Positions 32,130-43,050 of a DNA stretch of 64,000 bases are shown here, piece by piece; the stretch's first letter is position 1, and each line of letters begins with the position of its first letter. The stretch lies in contig CM074762.1 in assembly GCA_037355855.1 (NCBI GenBank), forward strand, positions 1,054,001-1,118,000. The letters are read 5' to 3'. The position numbers were made by a program, and so were the translations under genes. The DNA is from Pseudo-nitzschia pungens. Taxonomy: Eukaryota > Bacillariophyta > Bacillariophyceae > Bacillariales > Bacillariaceae. The notes beneath the pieces are model-generated. The model was not told where the DNA came from, did no database searches, and saw nothing but the letters and a program-made list of their open reading frames with translations.

Positions 32130-34376
32130 ATGATTTCTCGATTTCTGAGCATCCTCGCCTTGGCAGCTGTGGTGTGCCTCAATGCGTTGGCTTGGGCCTT
32201 TGTCGCCAAAACGTCTCCGTTGGAGCGAAACGCTCGTCTTTCTGGAAGTTCGGCGCCGAGGTCACCATCTCTCTCGTTCGGGGCAATCGGGGATCAAGTC
32301 AAGCAAAACAATAATCAATGCAGACAAAAAGCGCTTGCATTTACTCCAACACCGTTTGGTTGGGACAGTTGCCGCCTGCGAGCAAAAGGCAGGGACAGCG
32401 ACGAGGAAGAAGACATCGATCCGTTCGATGCCGATGGCTGGGAACCCAACGAAGAGGATCTCATGAACGAAATTGAAGACGTGGACGATCTGGACGACGA
32501 GCTGGATCTGGACGATGTAGAGAGTTCCGTCACTGGAACCAATGAGGATGAATACGACGAAGACGACATCGACTACGACGACGAGGACGATTTGGTTGAC
32601 GGAGAAGACGACGACCTGGAAGACGACGAAGACATCGACGAGGAAGATGGTGAATACGATGACGAGGACGAAGATATCGACGAGGAGGACGACGAGGACT
32701 ACGACGTCGGGGACGATGAAATCGAGGCCTACATAAAGGGTGACGGCGGCATGGACGAGAAACCTCCCGACGGATACTCCAAATGGTGGGAGGACTACGG
32801 ATTCGAATCCAGGGAAGATTTCGAAAACCACGAGCTCTTTCCCGGGGGCATGAAGGGACTCATCATGGAGCGGTTCGAAGCTCCCGACGACGACTTTTGG
32901 GACGACGAGGCGACCATGGTTCCCCTCGAAGAGAGCCCCGACGACGAGGAGTACAACGCAAAGCTGAAGCAGGTGCAAGAAACCTCGGCCAAGCGGCAAG
33001 CAGCGGCTGCCAAGGCCGGTGCCGCCGCGAGCAAGTACGAGACGGACGACGAAGTCGAAAACGAGTTGGATACCATGCAGGAATTGTCCGAGTTTCTTGA
33101 CGACGCGATCCCCAACGAAGCCGGCGTGGAGGAATTCTCCCTCGACGAATCCGAGTTGGAAGGCATGGACATTGAAAAAGAATTGGAGGGGGTGATGGGT
33201 ATGATCGACGATGAGCCCTACATCAGTGCCAACCGGACCAATATTGCCGGCACGGGCATCACCGATGAGGAGATGGAAGCCCTGGATCAATCCTGGAAAA
33301 ACATTAACGATTCGTTGGAAAAGGAACCGTGGAACAAGGTTGCCGCGACCCAGTTCGATTTCAATTATTCCGCCTATCCCAAGCAATACCATTACGATAT
33401 GCAAGAGACGGCCGTTGAGATCGAATCTGCCGGTTATGATGTCTTCCCCTGGTTGAAATACGACATGGCCTTCAACGTGTCCAATCTTGTTTTGGCCGCC
33501 ATCAAGCACAACCCAGAAGCCCCCGTCATCTTGCAGCACTGGTATCCCCAGCTCATGGTCTGTGAACGGTACCAACACGCACGAGATCGCGACTTTGACT
33601 TTACCTGGGACGATGTGAACAATGCCGACATAGAAGAGCTGGAGCGGTATTATTTTGGGTTCGGTTACGAAGAAATTCCCAAGAAGGCTCCCGCGGAAAC
33701 CGGAATGATCTCGTTCGAAGATGCCGACGAGCAAGAGGTCAAGATGGCGGCCATGGAAAAATGGATGCTGGATGTATACAATAGCGAGTGGGACAGGAAA
33801 GATTTTGACGACGAGGACATCAAGGACGAAGACAACGTCTACTCGGACAATTTCAAGATGCCGCAGCATCCCGACCTGCCTTCCTGGGAAGATGCCCAAG
33901 AAGACGTTGCGGGATGGAAGGACGAATACGGACAGGACGACGAACTGGACGGAGACGGCGTTGCCTACCGAGACATGATGGGACGATCCGTCGACTACAC
34001 CAGTGCCCAGGACGACGACTTCGAGAAGAATTTCCGGGGGCACCTGATTGTTGCCTGCGGCAATTTCGAAGCCGACCTGGACATTGCCGAAAAGATCACC
34101 TCGCGCATGGAGAAGGAGTTTGGCAACGCTATCTACACGGAGACCAAAATCTACCAACACGCAACTCCGAACGACAATGTCTTTGAGATTTGGTTGGAGA
34201 GCTACGAAGTGGATTTGCTTCATTCGAGAAGAAGAGCCGCCATGAATGTCGATGGATGGGAGGGCAAGGGCGAAATCGATGACCACCGAATGGATTATCT
34301 CGTGAAAGAAATCGGCAAATTAACGAGTGAAGATGCCAGAACTAGTTTCCGCTGGACGGAGGAGCATGTTAGTTAG
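32130..34376 (+). CDS. Very acidic plastid-targeted protein, unknown function
   Basis: Single-exon 748-residue protein. Residues 1-30 form a signal peptide ending in LAWAF|VAKTSP, a diatom plastid cleavage motif. Residues about 90-205 are almost pure Asp/Glu with Tyr and Gly (for example DDIDYDDEDDLVDGEDDDLE), followed by folded segments rich in Trp, Tyr and Asp (YSKWWEDYGFESREDFENHE, KQYHYDMQETAVEIESAGYD, HPDLPSWEDAQEDVAGWKDE). The C-terminal 100 residues (RGHLIVACGNFEADLDIAEK ... NVFEIWLESYEVDLLHSRRR) have regular alpha/beta character. No family was recognised. The acidic tract could bind cations or basic proteins; this is a guess from composition. A 674-codon open frame on the other strand is a codon-composition shadow. 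Confidence 0.85.
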   Translation: MISRFLSILALAAVVCLNALAWAFVAKTSPLERNARLSGSSAPRSPSLSFGAIGDQVKQNNNQCRQKALAFTPTPFGWDSCRLRAKGRDSDEEEDIDPFDADGWEPNEEDLMNEIEDVDDLDDELDLDDVESSVTGTNEDEYDEDDIDYDDEDDLVDGEDDDLEDDEDIDEEDGEYDDEDEDIDEEDDEDYDVGDDEIEAYIKGDGGMDEKPPDGYSKWWEDYGFESREDFENHELFPGGMKGLIMERFEAPDDDFWDDEATMVPLEESPDDEEYNAKLKQVQETSAKRQAAAAKAGAAASKYETDDEVENELDTMQELSEFLDDAIPNEAGVEEFSLDESELEGMDIEKELEGVMGMIDDEPYISANRTNIAGTGITDEEMEALDQSWKNINDSLEKEPWNKVAATQFDFNYSAYPKQYHYDMQETAVEIESAGYDVFPWLKYDMAFNVSNLVLAAIKHNPEAPVILQHWYPQLMVCERYQHARDRDFDFTWDDVNNADIEELERYYFGFGYEEIPKKAPAETGMISFEDADEQEVKMAAMEKWMLDVYNSEWDRKDFDDEDIKDEDNVYSDNFKMPQHPDLPSWEDAQEDVAGWKDEYGQDDELDGDGVAYRDMMGRSVDYTSAQDDDFEKNFRGHLIVACGNFEADLDIAEKITSRMEKEFGNAIYTETKIYQHATPNDNVFEIWLESYEVDLLHSRRRAAMNVDGWEGKGEIDDHRMDYLVKEIGKLTSEDARTSFRWTEEHVS

Positions 34377-35909
34377 AGAATCCACCACGCGTTGCCGATC
34401 CGCAGTGCATTGAAGGTAAACAATTTTAAAATAATAATATGATTTCTTGCTTTTGTCACTATGCGTACCTGTTTTTTAAAAAGTACATGGTTCTGGGGCA
34501 AGCATGTGATACATCTCGACGTGTAGGTAACGTCGAGAGGGAAATTGGGATAGTTCCATTGTACGTTTGAGTTTCGGGGTCGGTTTGTAGTTTTTCTTTC
34601 GACCGACCCAGATGTGGGTTGAATCTTGATCCCTGTTGGAATAATACGGATCCAAATCCCTGCGGACACAGATGATGAAAATGTTACAAGCAGGCATGCC
34701 TAATTTTCGTTTGCATTATGAATCATCGAGGTCTGTGCCTTCACAAAATGACGGCTTCGGCAGATTCTAGTGGGCAACGACAAGCCCTTTTTTCTAGACA
34801 CTAGCTATTTTTTTAGGCACTACTAGTCTTACGAACCGGGAATACTTTGATTGAACTATTATTATTTGATTGAGATGGAATGGTGGTGAGAGAAACGATT
34901 TGACTTTTTCGATTCGAATGGTTGGTATTCACAAAGGCTGTCTCCAAGACACATTACAATGGCATGGCATGGACGTTCAGTTTTTATAGTGTGCAAAAAA
35001 TTGAAAACAAAGGTTGAATACATCAACCTGTTTTAGTTTATTGTTCTGAGATCGATGTTCTGCTGCTCGTTCGGATTGGGAGACTTTCGAGGACGACTAA
35101 CTCGTTGCTGGTGTATCCCTGGACAGAGAAGTAGTTTAACAACCGGGGTTTTACTTGTCGACACCATATGCACATATTCCACAAGATAAACCATCTCTGC
35201 CGTTTGATTTTGGCATCGAGTCAATGCCACGACACTTTGTCTATGGTTTCTTGCAAGGATGGGACGTGTTCTTCTTTCTCATAAATTAGAATACTCGTGA
35301 GATTCTCTCCTGGATTTGAAGGTTGGTATAAACAGAGGCTTCACCGTCGTTGTCATGAACGTATACGATACCATGTGTTACTTATTCACTGTGCAACACT
35401 TCTGACTACAATTGAAGGAACAATTCCAATGTTAGGCATATTGATAGTCCCTCCTTTTGGTTGTTTTTGATTCCAGTTCTATTACGGCTTATACAAAGAA
35501 CATAGATTAAAATAGCAATGTAAAAAAATAGAAAGCGACACGTCACTATGCAAAGAGAAACATTGCACGGATCGGGCCCTGCTGCAATCGATCCATGCTG
35601 CTGGTCACGAAGCGCGTAAGCCAACTCGTTGTATGTTTGTCGAGTGGTCTACGGTCCCGTTTCCTCTGGCGTTTCGGATCGTTTTGTTGCTGCCATCCTG
35701 CAAAATCAGCGTCGCCTTTTCTTTCCTGCTACTAACACGCTCACGAAAAATATTATTTTCTGATCGCTCCGCAGGACATTCCATTCTGTTGCATTCCATT
35801 ACGACCCACTCATTTTTCTTTCGTCGCCATCCAGACCTCCCCAACAATTCATCACGCTTCTGCCTTTCCTCGTAGCTACACTACATGCACCGCACGCCAA
35901 TTCGTCGGA
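34377..35909. other. Spacer, no gene seen
   Basis: AT-rich convergent spacer between a plus-strand and a minus-strand gene. Short ORFs only. Confidence 0.55.
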
Positions 35910-36692
35910 TTAGTCCTTCTTGTCCTTCTTCTTCTTGGACAGGCGATCCCCGAGCCAGGTGAAAAAGGCGTACCGAAAGGACTTTTTGAAGGGCTTGGCC
36001 TCCCGAAAGGGGAGTCCCCTTCCAACCCCGTAAAAGAATCCAAAGGCCCCCCCGAGGCCCCCCGTGTTTCCGTACTGGCGATCGACCGTGTAAAAGCCAA
36101 ACTCGGTGACCTTGCCGGTGGCCTCGTCGAAATCGACGTGGTGGCACTCGGGCGGCAAAATCAGCTCCGTGTTGGGCGACTTGTCGGGGGTCACCCCCAT
36201 GAATTCCTTGGTCATGGTGGCCGTGTTGCTGGTGAGGTAGTAGACCCGGTTGGGCTGGACCGGCGAGACGCAATAGCCGAACCGGTTCTGGTGAATGTCG
36301 AAGGAATCCTCCAGCTTGAAACTCCCGAGGGCGTCCAGAAAGGCCTGCTTTCCAATGGGTCCCACCACGGCGGCGCAAAAGGTGAAGTCTTCGGCCAGGC
36401 AGTCCCCACCGTCGGCGAGGCCGAGCTTGACGTCGTCGTCGAAGAGACGCTTGGTGCGCTCGATCATTTCTTGCTCGCGCTTGGCGGGGTCCGTGGTGTC
36501 GAACACCGAAACCGTGGCGTGGAGGGTGCTGCTGCTGCTGCAGCAGCTGCTAGTACCACTGCTGCATCTTTGGGCACCGGGCACGAGTGCCGGTGTTGCA
36601 ACACGGAACGCATCGGCTCGGTTCTTGTCGGCGGAGAGCGCTAAAAACAAGACGACCAAAGAGGACCACGACAGTGTCATGCGGGGCATCAT
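35910..36692 (-). CDS. Plastid-targeted NTF2/SnoaL-like protein
   Basis: Single-exon, 260 residues. The N-terminal hydrophobic segment (LSWSSLVVLFLALSA) is followed by ADAF|RVATPAL, a diatom plastid import motif, and a Ser-rich transit region (SSGTSSCCSSSSTLHATVS). The mature part resembles the cone-shaped NTF2-like fold: helix MIERTKRLFDDDVKLGLAD, then LAEDFTFCAAVVGPIGKQAF, the latter typical of SnoaL-like small-molecule or orphan proteins. The end is Lys-rich (LSKKKKDKKD). An enzymatic role cannot be assigned; the fold call rests on pattern only. The first ATG is used; a second Met at residue 2 makes no difference. Confidence 0.7.
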   Translation of the reverse strand: MMPRMTLSWSSLVVLFLALSADKNRADAFRVATPALVPGAQRCSSGTSSCCSSSSTLHATVSVFDTTDPAKREQEMIERTKRLFDDDVKLGLADGGDCLAEDFTFCAAVVGPIGKQAFLDALGSFKLEDSFDIHQNRFGYCVSPVQPNRVYYLTSNTATMTKEFMGVTPDKSPNTELILPPECHHVDFDEATGKVTEFGFYTVDRQYGNTGGLGGAFGFFYGVGRGLPFREAKPFKKSFRYAFFTWLGDRLSKKKKDKKD

Positions 36693-37873
36693 TCTACGGT
36701 AGCAGTTGAAAGGAGATGTCGTGTTTGTGCCTTTGCAATGGATTTTGTTGAAGTCGGATACTCGTAAGGTTACGCAGTTCGTGAAAGATTTTCGATCGAA
36801 GAAACGAGAAAGGAGAACTGACGATGAAGAATATAAACCGAAAGACAGCGTATTCGAGCACTTCGAATGAATGAATCATCGACAGGTAAGGTTACTCATA
36901 GTATGTACGGTAAGTACTTGTAGTATTTTAAGTTTTATGGGAGAAGTGGTGGAAGCTCCTTTCCACAAGAACATACATGCTGCTGCTTCTTCTTGACGAA
37001 AGGAGCATCGTCACCATGGGTTTCTTTTTGGAAACGAAGTAGAAACTGTGAATGCTAGCAACTTGCCAACTCACCGTATGATTGGTGAAGAATTCATGCA
37101 TGGGAAGGGAACAAGAAGAAGCCACCACCAAGAAGTGTGCCTGGTGGGTGGTGGTGTCCTCACGAAAACGATATCATGCTAATTAGTACTAGTACTACTT
37201 GGTGGAGTACAAAAGGAGGATAGGATTCCTATTGACAACGCCTGCTGCTTACTAATAGTACTACTAATTATATTCGAAAAGACAACATGGCCTACTACTA
37301 CTAATAGTACTATTAGCTATTCTTATTTGAAAGCAGACCCCATCCATCGCTTCATTGCAATCCAACTAGCTAGTACTAGTAGCAGAGTGACAAGCTGAAT
37401 GCCGGTCGCAAATGAGAAATTCTTGCTCCTTCTAGCCAGTTTAGGACGATGACGCCTACATTATTCAGCACATTCTTGTTTCTTAACCAATGAATCATCA
37501 TTGTTGCAGCAGGAGTATCTAGTATTTTGTTATTTGTAATATGTATCACTATAATCCACTCCGAATCATCTGCTGACGAGGTATTGAGTGAGTTGCAGGA
37601 TCATCCGGCCAATGGCTCTTCAAAATCAAGAAGATCCGGTGGTGTGATCATGCCGGGGCTCCTTGTACTAGTAGTAGTACCAGAGATGCTAGTAGTACCG
37701 CATAAGTTCAGTTTTGTCTATTCTTTTCCCGACCTTACTACTAGTAGGCATCGCGCATCCCTCGGCGTGTCTCTATCCATATGGTTTCACCTCCACTACG
37801 AACTGGAGGAAAGCTCGTTTGTAGCTGCTGTTATTTCCTTCAAAATTGAGTCTTTCGACATGTGCTGCTGGAG
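36693..37873. other. Spacer with TAG/CTA microsatellites
   Basis: No gene seen. ACTAGTACTACT-type triplet tracts at 37182-37200, 37255-37312 and 37665-37745. Confidence 0.5.
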
Positions 37874-39314
37874 TCAGCCCAAACCATCCACCTTGTCTTT
37901 TGCTTGGCCCCGCAGGATGTCTTTCAGGTCCAAGATCAAATCTGTTTTGCCGATCTGGTCGTCCGTGGAATCCCACTCGTCGATTGTTCCCGCGGCCCGT
38001 TCGGCGCCGGTGTTCGGATCGACGCTCAGAATGAGATTTTCTTGCAGGCACTTCTTTCGAGAAACCTTGCCCACTGATGCGCCGAACCGGATCGAAGTAG
38101 TAGATAAAGTCCTCTTCCTCCTCGGACTCCTCTTCTTCGTCCGACTCCCACCACTCGTCTTCCGACTCGTAATCGTCGTTGAAAATGTCTTCGTCCTGCG
38201 CAAAGGATGCGGTCGACACGTTTTCGTCCAGTGTATCCGCGGTGCCATCGAACGATAGCATGTCGATGGAAGAAAAGGACCCATTGTGACCGGAGAAGTA
38301 AATGTCGTCGCACACGACTCCGCTCTCGACTTCCTTCAACGGGTTGTCGTAGGACTCATCGCGAGATTCGAAAGAGCGTCCCTTCTTCTTTTTTCTCTTT
38401 TTGGATGATTTGTCCCCCCTTTTCTTTTTCTCCTTCTTTTCCGGAACAGGGAACGATGGTTCCGGGACTTGTCCCGTGCACAATGCGCTGGACCAACCCT
38501 TGTCGATAATGGCTCGGTATTTGTGTTTGGACTTTCGAAACATGCGTCCCGAGTTGATGGCCTCGCCTTCCCAGCTGGTGTCGCTGAGGGCATCCTTGCT
38601 CCCGTGCTTGTCGAACCGTTTTGCCTTGTTCTTTTTGCGTCGGGGTCGGACCTTGTAGAGTTCTTCGCACTTGACCATGAGTTTGTACAGGCCGAGATCG
38701 GCCATGGTTTTGGCAAAGCTTTCGAGGCACCGAAAGTAGAATTGAATGATGGAGAGCTGGTTGGACTTGAGGACTTCGGCCAGGGGTCCACCCTCGTTAA
38801 CGAGTCCCTGGATGTAATCGCGGGTGGCAATCATCAGGCCGTGGACCCGAAAGGAATCCCGCACCAACACAGCGGCCAATTCGAATTTGCTGTAGCCGCA
38901 CAATGCTTCCTCGTCCAGCGTCTTTGGAAAGTACCTGTCGATGTGTTGCTCGCAAATATCCGTTGCCGCAATCATTTCGTTGACGCTCTTTTGCCCCTTG
39001 ACCGTGGATCGTTCGGCGGTGATCTTTCCTTCCTTTACCATGTTCTTGGTTTCGACGCAGACTCTTGCGAGTTTTTCCAGTTGGAAGTAGAGTTCCTCAT
39101 CGGCTTCTCTGGCGGTAGCGAGTCCCACATCATCCAGGTAGGGTCGAAATGCCCGGAAGAACTCGTCCTTCCAGTACACAAAATGCTCGATAGATTCAAT
39201 CTCATCGGCGTTTTCCAGAAATAGTCGGAAGCGGCCATCGTCCAAGGCGGCGGCGCCCAGAGATTTCGATGATGTACTAATGCGTTTTTGTCCCATTCTT
39301 GATTCTGTTTTCAA
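37874..39314 (-). CDS. Lys/acidic-rich protein A, paralogue of the gene at 40159 (one frame break)
   Basis: Unknown family; about 479 residues if one extra G (CCC at 38070-38072 on the plus strand) is removed. The helical N-terminal half contains the block RYFPKTLDEEALCGYSKFEL (residues about 128-147) and CLESFAKTMADLGLYKLMV, both shared with the neighbour. The middle is Lys-rich (KKEKKKRGDKSSKKRKKKKG) and the next part acidic (DEWWESDEEEESEEEEDF), leading to IYYFDPVRRISG. Past the break, the restored frame gives KVSRKKCLQENLILSVDPN and an acidic C-terminus ending VDGLG, which fits the paralogue's YFDP...GSI region; the unrestored frame runs to 37773 as Arg-rich nonsense. Starts at 39314 and 39296 are both possible. 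Nuclear or nucleolar localisation is plausible from the basic runs. Confidence 0.7.
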
Positions 39315-40158
39315 CCGTGTTTCGAGTGATGGGAAATTAAAAATGAGGGCATGGGACTTTGAGGCAAAAATATTGGTTATGGAATAGCAGTACGGGGTAA
39401 GAACCTTATTTGAAGCTTCACTGGAACAAAGAATTTTCCCTCTTGAACGTAAGGTTCTTAGTCATGGAGTTGCCAAGATTCAGCGAACTAAAAACATACC
39501 TTTTAATTATGGCTCAAGAATGAAACACAGAACATCCGTGAGCTCATCGGTATTTTTATCTTAAAAACACGACCTGGAAGCCCGGAAGCTGCGAATGAGT
39601 AAGGTTACTTCCTTTTCAATAGTGCGATGGACAGCGCCATGGACAGCGCCATGGACAGCGCCATGTAGCGCCATGTAGCGCCATATACCGGTACAGCGCC
39701 GACAGAATCTCTAAACATTGATGAAAAAAGAATGATGACCGCCATTCGATTCGCAACTCGGGAACTTCAAACAAATTGATATTTTCCCGTGGATGACTTA
39801 TCGAACGTCATCGAATTCGCGAATCTGTGCATCACGCATGGGATCGCATAAATGAGAAAGGTATTTGATAAAAAAGGTCATTCCAATGGTTGTTGGTCGT
39901 GCCCATAATAGATGGACTTTTGTCACCTTTCTCAAAACCCCCTTCGTAAAAAGGAAAAGAAATTTCCGGAACGCTACCATCACGCAACCCAACGCTTGCA
40001 CAAGCCCCGGAACTCGAAGAAAGAACTGTGCGAAACATGAAAAGAAATAGAGTACCACTCTCATTTTTTCTTTCGAATGCACGAGCGATCGAATGTAACC
40101 CTAACGTGAACAAGTCCTCCTCATCCAATTCACCTACCGAAGCAGCCAGCCAGCCAGC
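39315..40158. other. Bidirectional promoter between paralogues A and B
   Basis: 844 bp between divergently transcribed paralogues. It contains a 12-bp tandem repeat (about 39630-39684) and a TACCGGTA site (39686). No coding sequence. Confidence 0.6.
39630..39684. repeat. AGCGCCATGGAC tandem repeat
   Basis: Three copies of a 12-bp unit (AGCGCCATGGAC) followed by two shortened copies (AGCGCCATGT) in the divergent promoter. Confidence 0.8.
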
Positions 40159-42021
40159 ATGGCCATCAACAACAATCCTCTCGAGAATTACAGTCGTCTC
40201 GAAGGACTCCTGTTGGATGTGCATCATCTCAAAACAAAAAAGGCATACAATGCATGGCGCAAATCCTTCATCAAGATTTATACCGCGGATCTCGATCCAA
40301 ATGGGATCATGAACGGCCAGGACAACAACGCCAGGCTCTTGGAGCAGCTAGACATACTCACCAAAAGCATCACGGCAGTCGAAACACTGATCCAAAACAA
40401 CAATCACATCCGCAGGAGCGACTCCTTCCACAGCCGCAGGAGCGAGGCAATCGTTGCTGCGTCCTCACAGACAAGCGCAAACCGACAGATCCTGTCCTTG
40501 CGGGGCCGGCGAATGCTCACGGATCTGTGCGAAGACGTCAAAGCGGCCGAACAGCGTGTGAACGAATACATGCCCAAAACGGACGCGGATGAGGAACGAT
40601 TCGGGTACGACAAATTCGAGCTGGCGGCGGTCCTCCTCAAGGATGGGTTTCTCGGATTCGATCGAATGAAGCAGACCAGCGAATCGTTGGGACGCATTCG
40701 AAACAAGCTTTGTGTCCGAGAGGACGGCGATCAGCAGTCCCACAACAAAACCGACGAAGACGAAAGTGTTATCGGTGCCGATGCCTCGGCCGTAGAGGCA
40801 TTCGTCGATGGCAACTTCAAAAAGGTTCTTCGAAACTATTCCAACGCGGTAGAGTCCTTCGTACACGTGATGGAGGACCTGGGGCTGCTCGCCGTGATGA
40901 AACAATGCGTGGAAGTCGTGTTTCACGGAATGGAACGGATCAAGCGCAAGGCGACGAACACGACGAACACGGCAACAGAAGAAGAAGATCGACAATTCGC
41001 CAATGGAACCGAGTGCGAGGAGGCTCTGAGCTGTGACGATTACAGCATCGGCAGCGACATGGATTACCAAGATCGTGATTGGGATGAGAACGATGCCGGG
41101 GTGAACTCCAACGATGACGCGCAGCAGGAAACAAATGGGGTGTCGAAAAAGAAGAGCAAGAAGAAGAAAAAGAAGAAAAAGGAAAAGAAGGTCAAAAGTG
41201 CCTCGTTGTCCACCTCCTCGTCGGGAAAGAAGAAGAAAAAAGGAAAGGGAAAAACGAAACGCAAATCAAAGGCCAAGAAAGAGTCGGACAAACGCCAAAG
41301 GGATTCCTCTAAAAAGTCATCATCGTCCTCGTTGTCGTCTTCTTCTTCGTGCCGTTCCTCGCATTCGGATATCGATGATTTTAGCTTCACGGAGTTCAAA
41401 CGAGCCCTCAATGACGAAGACGAAAAGGACGACGAAGAAGATCCCCCAGAACAAGGCGAAGGCGGCGGAGAAGCGCAGTGCTTGTTTTACTTCGACCCGA
41501 AAACCGAAATGGTTGGTTCGATCAACATTAACGAGTGTGGTGCCAATAGACGGTTGCTGATCGATGAGTCGAAACCCGGTGACGAGGCCTACCAGAACGT
41601 CGTCGAAGAGACGGAAGAAAAGCAACAAGTTATAATGCTCCTCAAAAAACTCGAGAAGAAACGACCGGTCGAGGTATCGTGGTTGGACGAGATAAAGAAA
41701 GAAAAGGCGGCCAAGAAAGGTGGAGACACCAAGAAGAAAAAAAAACGCAGCTCCAAATCCACACAGCTGATATCCAAACGCTCCAGCAAGACCGAAGAGA
41801 CAACCAAACCCGAGAGCACCTCGTCGAACAGTACTAACGGCGGATATTTCAACCCTCTCGCAGCAGGGCCACCGTCAGGAGGGCCACCTTCTGTATCGAC
41901 TTCGGAAAAGAAGAAGAAAAAAAACAAGAAAAAGTCAACGGTGGAAGATTACCAGGGGACGTACAAGAGAACAGCTGCGAAACCAGATTCTGGCGGTTGG
42001 ATGAAGATGGCGATGCAATGA
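40159..42021 (+). CDS. Lys/acidic-rich protein B, paralogue of the gene at 37874
   Basis: Single-exon, 620 residues, intact. The helical N-terminal domain shares blocks with protein A: EYMPKTDADEERFGYDKFEL (about 136-155), AVLLKDGF and NAVESFVHVMEDLGLLAVMK. Then an acidic segment, a long Lys run ([20 protein letters not shown]), Ser-rich tracts (SSSSSLSSSSSCRSSHSDID), the shared CLFYFDPKTEMVGSI motif, and a basic C-terminus (EKKKKKNKKKSTVEDYQGTY). No database family recognised. Composition suggests a nuclear or nucleolar, largely disordered protein with one conserved helical domain; function unknown. Confidence 0.8.
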   Translation: MAINNNPLENYSRLEGLLLDVHHLKTKKAYNAWRKSFIKIYTADLDPNGIMNGQDNNARLLEQLDILTKSITAVETLIQNNNHIRRSDSFHSRRSEAIVAASSQTSANRQILSLRGRRMLTDLCEDVKAAEQRVNEYMPKTDADEERFGYDKFELAAVLLKDGFLGFDRMKQTSESLGRIRNKLCVREDGDQQSHNKTDEDESVIGADASAVEAFVDGNFKKVLRNYSNAVESFVHVMEDLGLLAVMKQCVEVVFHGMERIKRKATNTTNTATEEEDRQFANGTECEEALSCDDYSIGSDMDYQDRDWDENDAGVNSNDDAQQETNGVSKKKSKKKKKKKKEKKVKSASLSTSSSGKKKKKGKGKTKRKSKAKKESDKRQRDSSKKSSSSSLSSSSSCRSSHSDIDDFSFTEFKRALNDEDEKDDEEDPPEQGEGGGEAQCLFYFDPKTEMVGSININECGANRRLLIDESKPGDEAYQNVVEETEEKQQVIMLLKKLEKKRPVEVSWLDEIKKEKAAKKGGDTKKKKKRSSKSTQLISKRSSKTEETTKPESTSSNSTNGGYFNPLAAGPPSGGPPSVSTSEKKKKKNKKKSTVEDYQGTYKRTAAKPDSGGWMKMAMQ

Positions 42022-43050
42022 ATTGTGAAAGAAAAGGCTATTTCACTCGAAGAGCAAACGATCAACCGCACATTGCATTATGCTTGTCATTGTTAGGATT
42101 GATTCAATTTTATCATAGAGAATATACACCTATCAATTTAGACCAAAACATTTTTTGAAATCATTAGAACTATCCCCTCTACAAGTTGAACAAATCGATT
42201 CAATACGTCGCGGCAGTACGAACTAGCCTATAACTTAACTGTCAGGCTGCCGTCGTACCGGTACTGTTTTCGTTGTATTGTAACAAGTTGATGGCAGGAA
42301 AGCTTTGCTGTATTGGCTGCCATTGCATAATACAGTACGGTAGAACGACAGCAGACCAAACACGTTCAGGACCATAGTACTACGCGTCCGACAACAATTG
42401 AGACTCGTTTTTCGTTCTAAATTGATTGAGATTCCATTTAACGTAATTTTAAACTCATTCAGTGTAGAACGTTCAACGAGTCTCAAATGTTGTCGGACGC
42501 GTAGTGTATAAATGCCAATTTTGAATTCGACGAGTTCAGGAAGGACCAGGAACAACCCTTGCTCATATGTATTCCATCTTGATTCACCACCTTCTTTACG
42601 GAACTTTTCGTTCTCATTTCGTCTTTCTATAACTGTTTATTCTTGCTTTCTACGAAGTGCTTGCGTTGAAGCAAAAGTGTTGATACAGGTGATCGCCATT
42701 TGTTCCGAGAAAACAATTTTGGCTTCGGCATTGTGGATGCCGTGAATTGTCGACTGATTTCGAGGCACGGGGTTGAATGCAGATGCATCTACAGCCACAA
42801 CCCCTGCGTCCCGCAATAGTTTCTACAAGAAGTACCTTGAAATATGAAAGGATATGTAATGTATGCAGGCTATTATTGTCACTACCATTGATGATACTAC
42901 GTGAACTTGGTAGCGTTTCTTTCGATGCGAAATTATGCACCGTTGCGTCATGGAAAGATATGACGCACTTACTATTATCATTATTTGTTCCTTGGCTAGT
43001 TCGTTGACATGCGGGTATTCCGAACTTTTGTGCTGCTACTTATTACTGTG
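42022..43050. other. Convergent spacer with a foldback element
   Basis: Between the 3' ends of protein B and CBF5. Contains the inverted-repeat element at 42379-42505 and a TACCGGTA site at 42256. No gene seen. Confidence 0.55.
42379..42505. mobile_element. Short inverted-repeat (MITE-like) element
   Basis: 127 bp. The outer 31 bp (starting ACTACGCGTCCGACAACA) are repeated inverted at 42475-42505 with one mismatch; weaker pairing continues about 10 bp further in (CGTTCTA). There is no coding capacity. A non-autonomous DNA transposon is the likely origin; the target-site duplication is not clear, and an RNA hairpin cannot be excluded. Confidence 0.65.

Noticed and set aside
32262..34286. 674-codon open frame antisense to the acidic plastid protein
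   Set aside because: Produced by GAC/GAG/GAA codon bias of the sense strand; it reads as Val/Phe/Leu runs without domain logic.
37773..37873. Arg-rich C-terminal extension of protein A
   Set aside because: It lies in the frame after the extra G; the other frame gives a normal acidic tail matching the paralogue.
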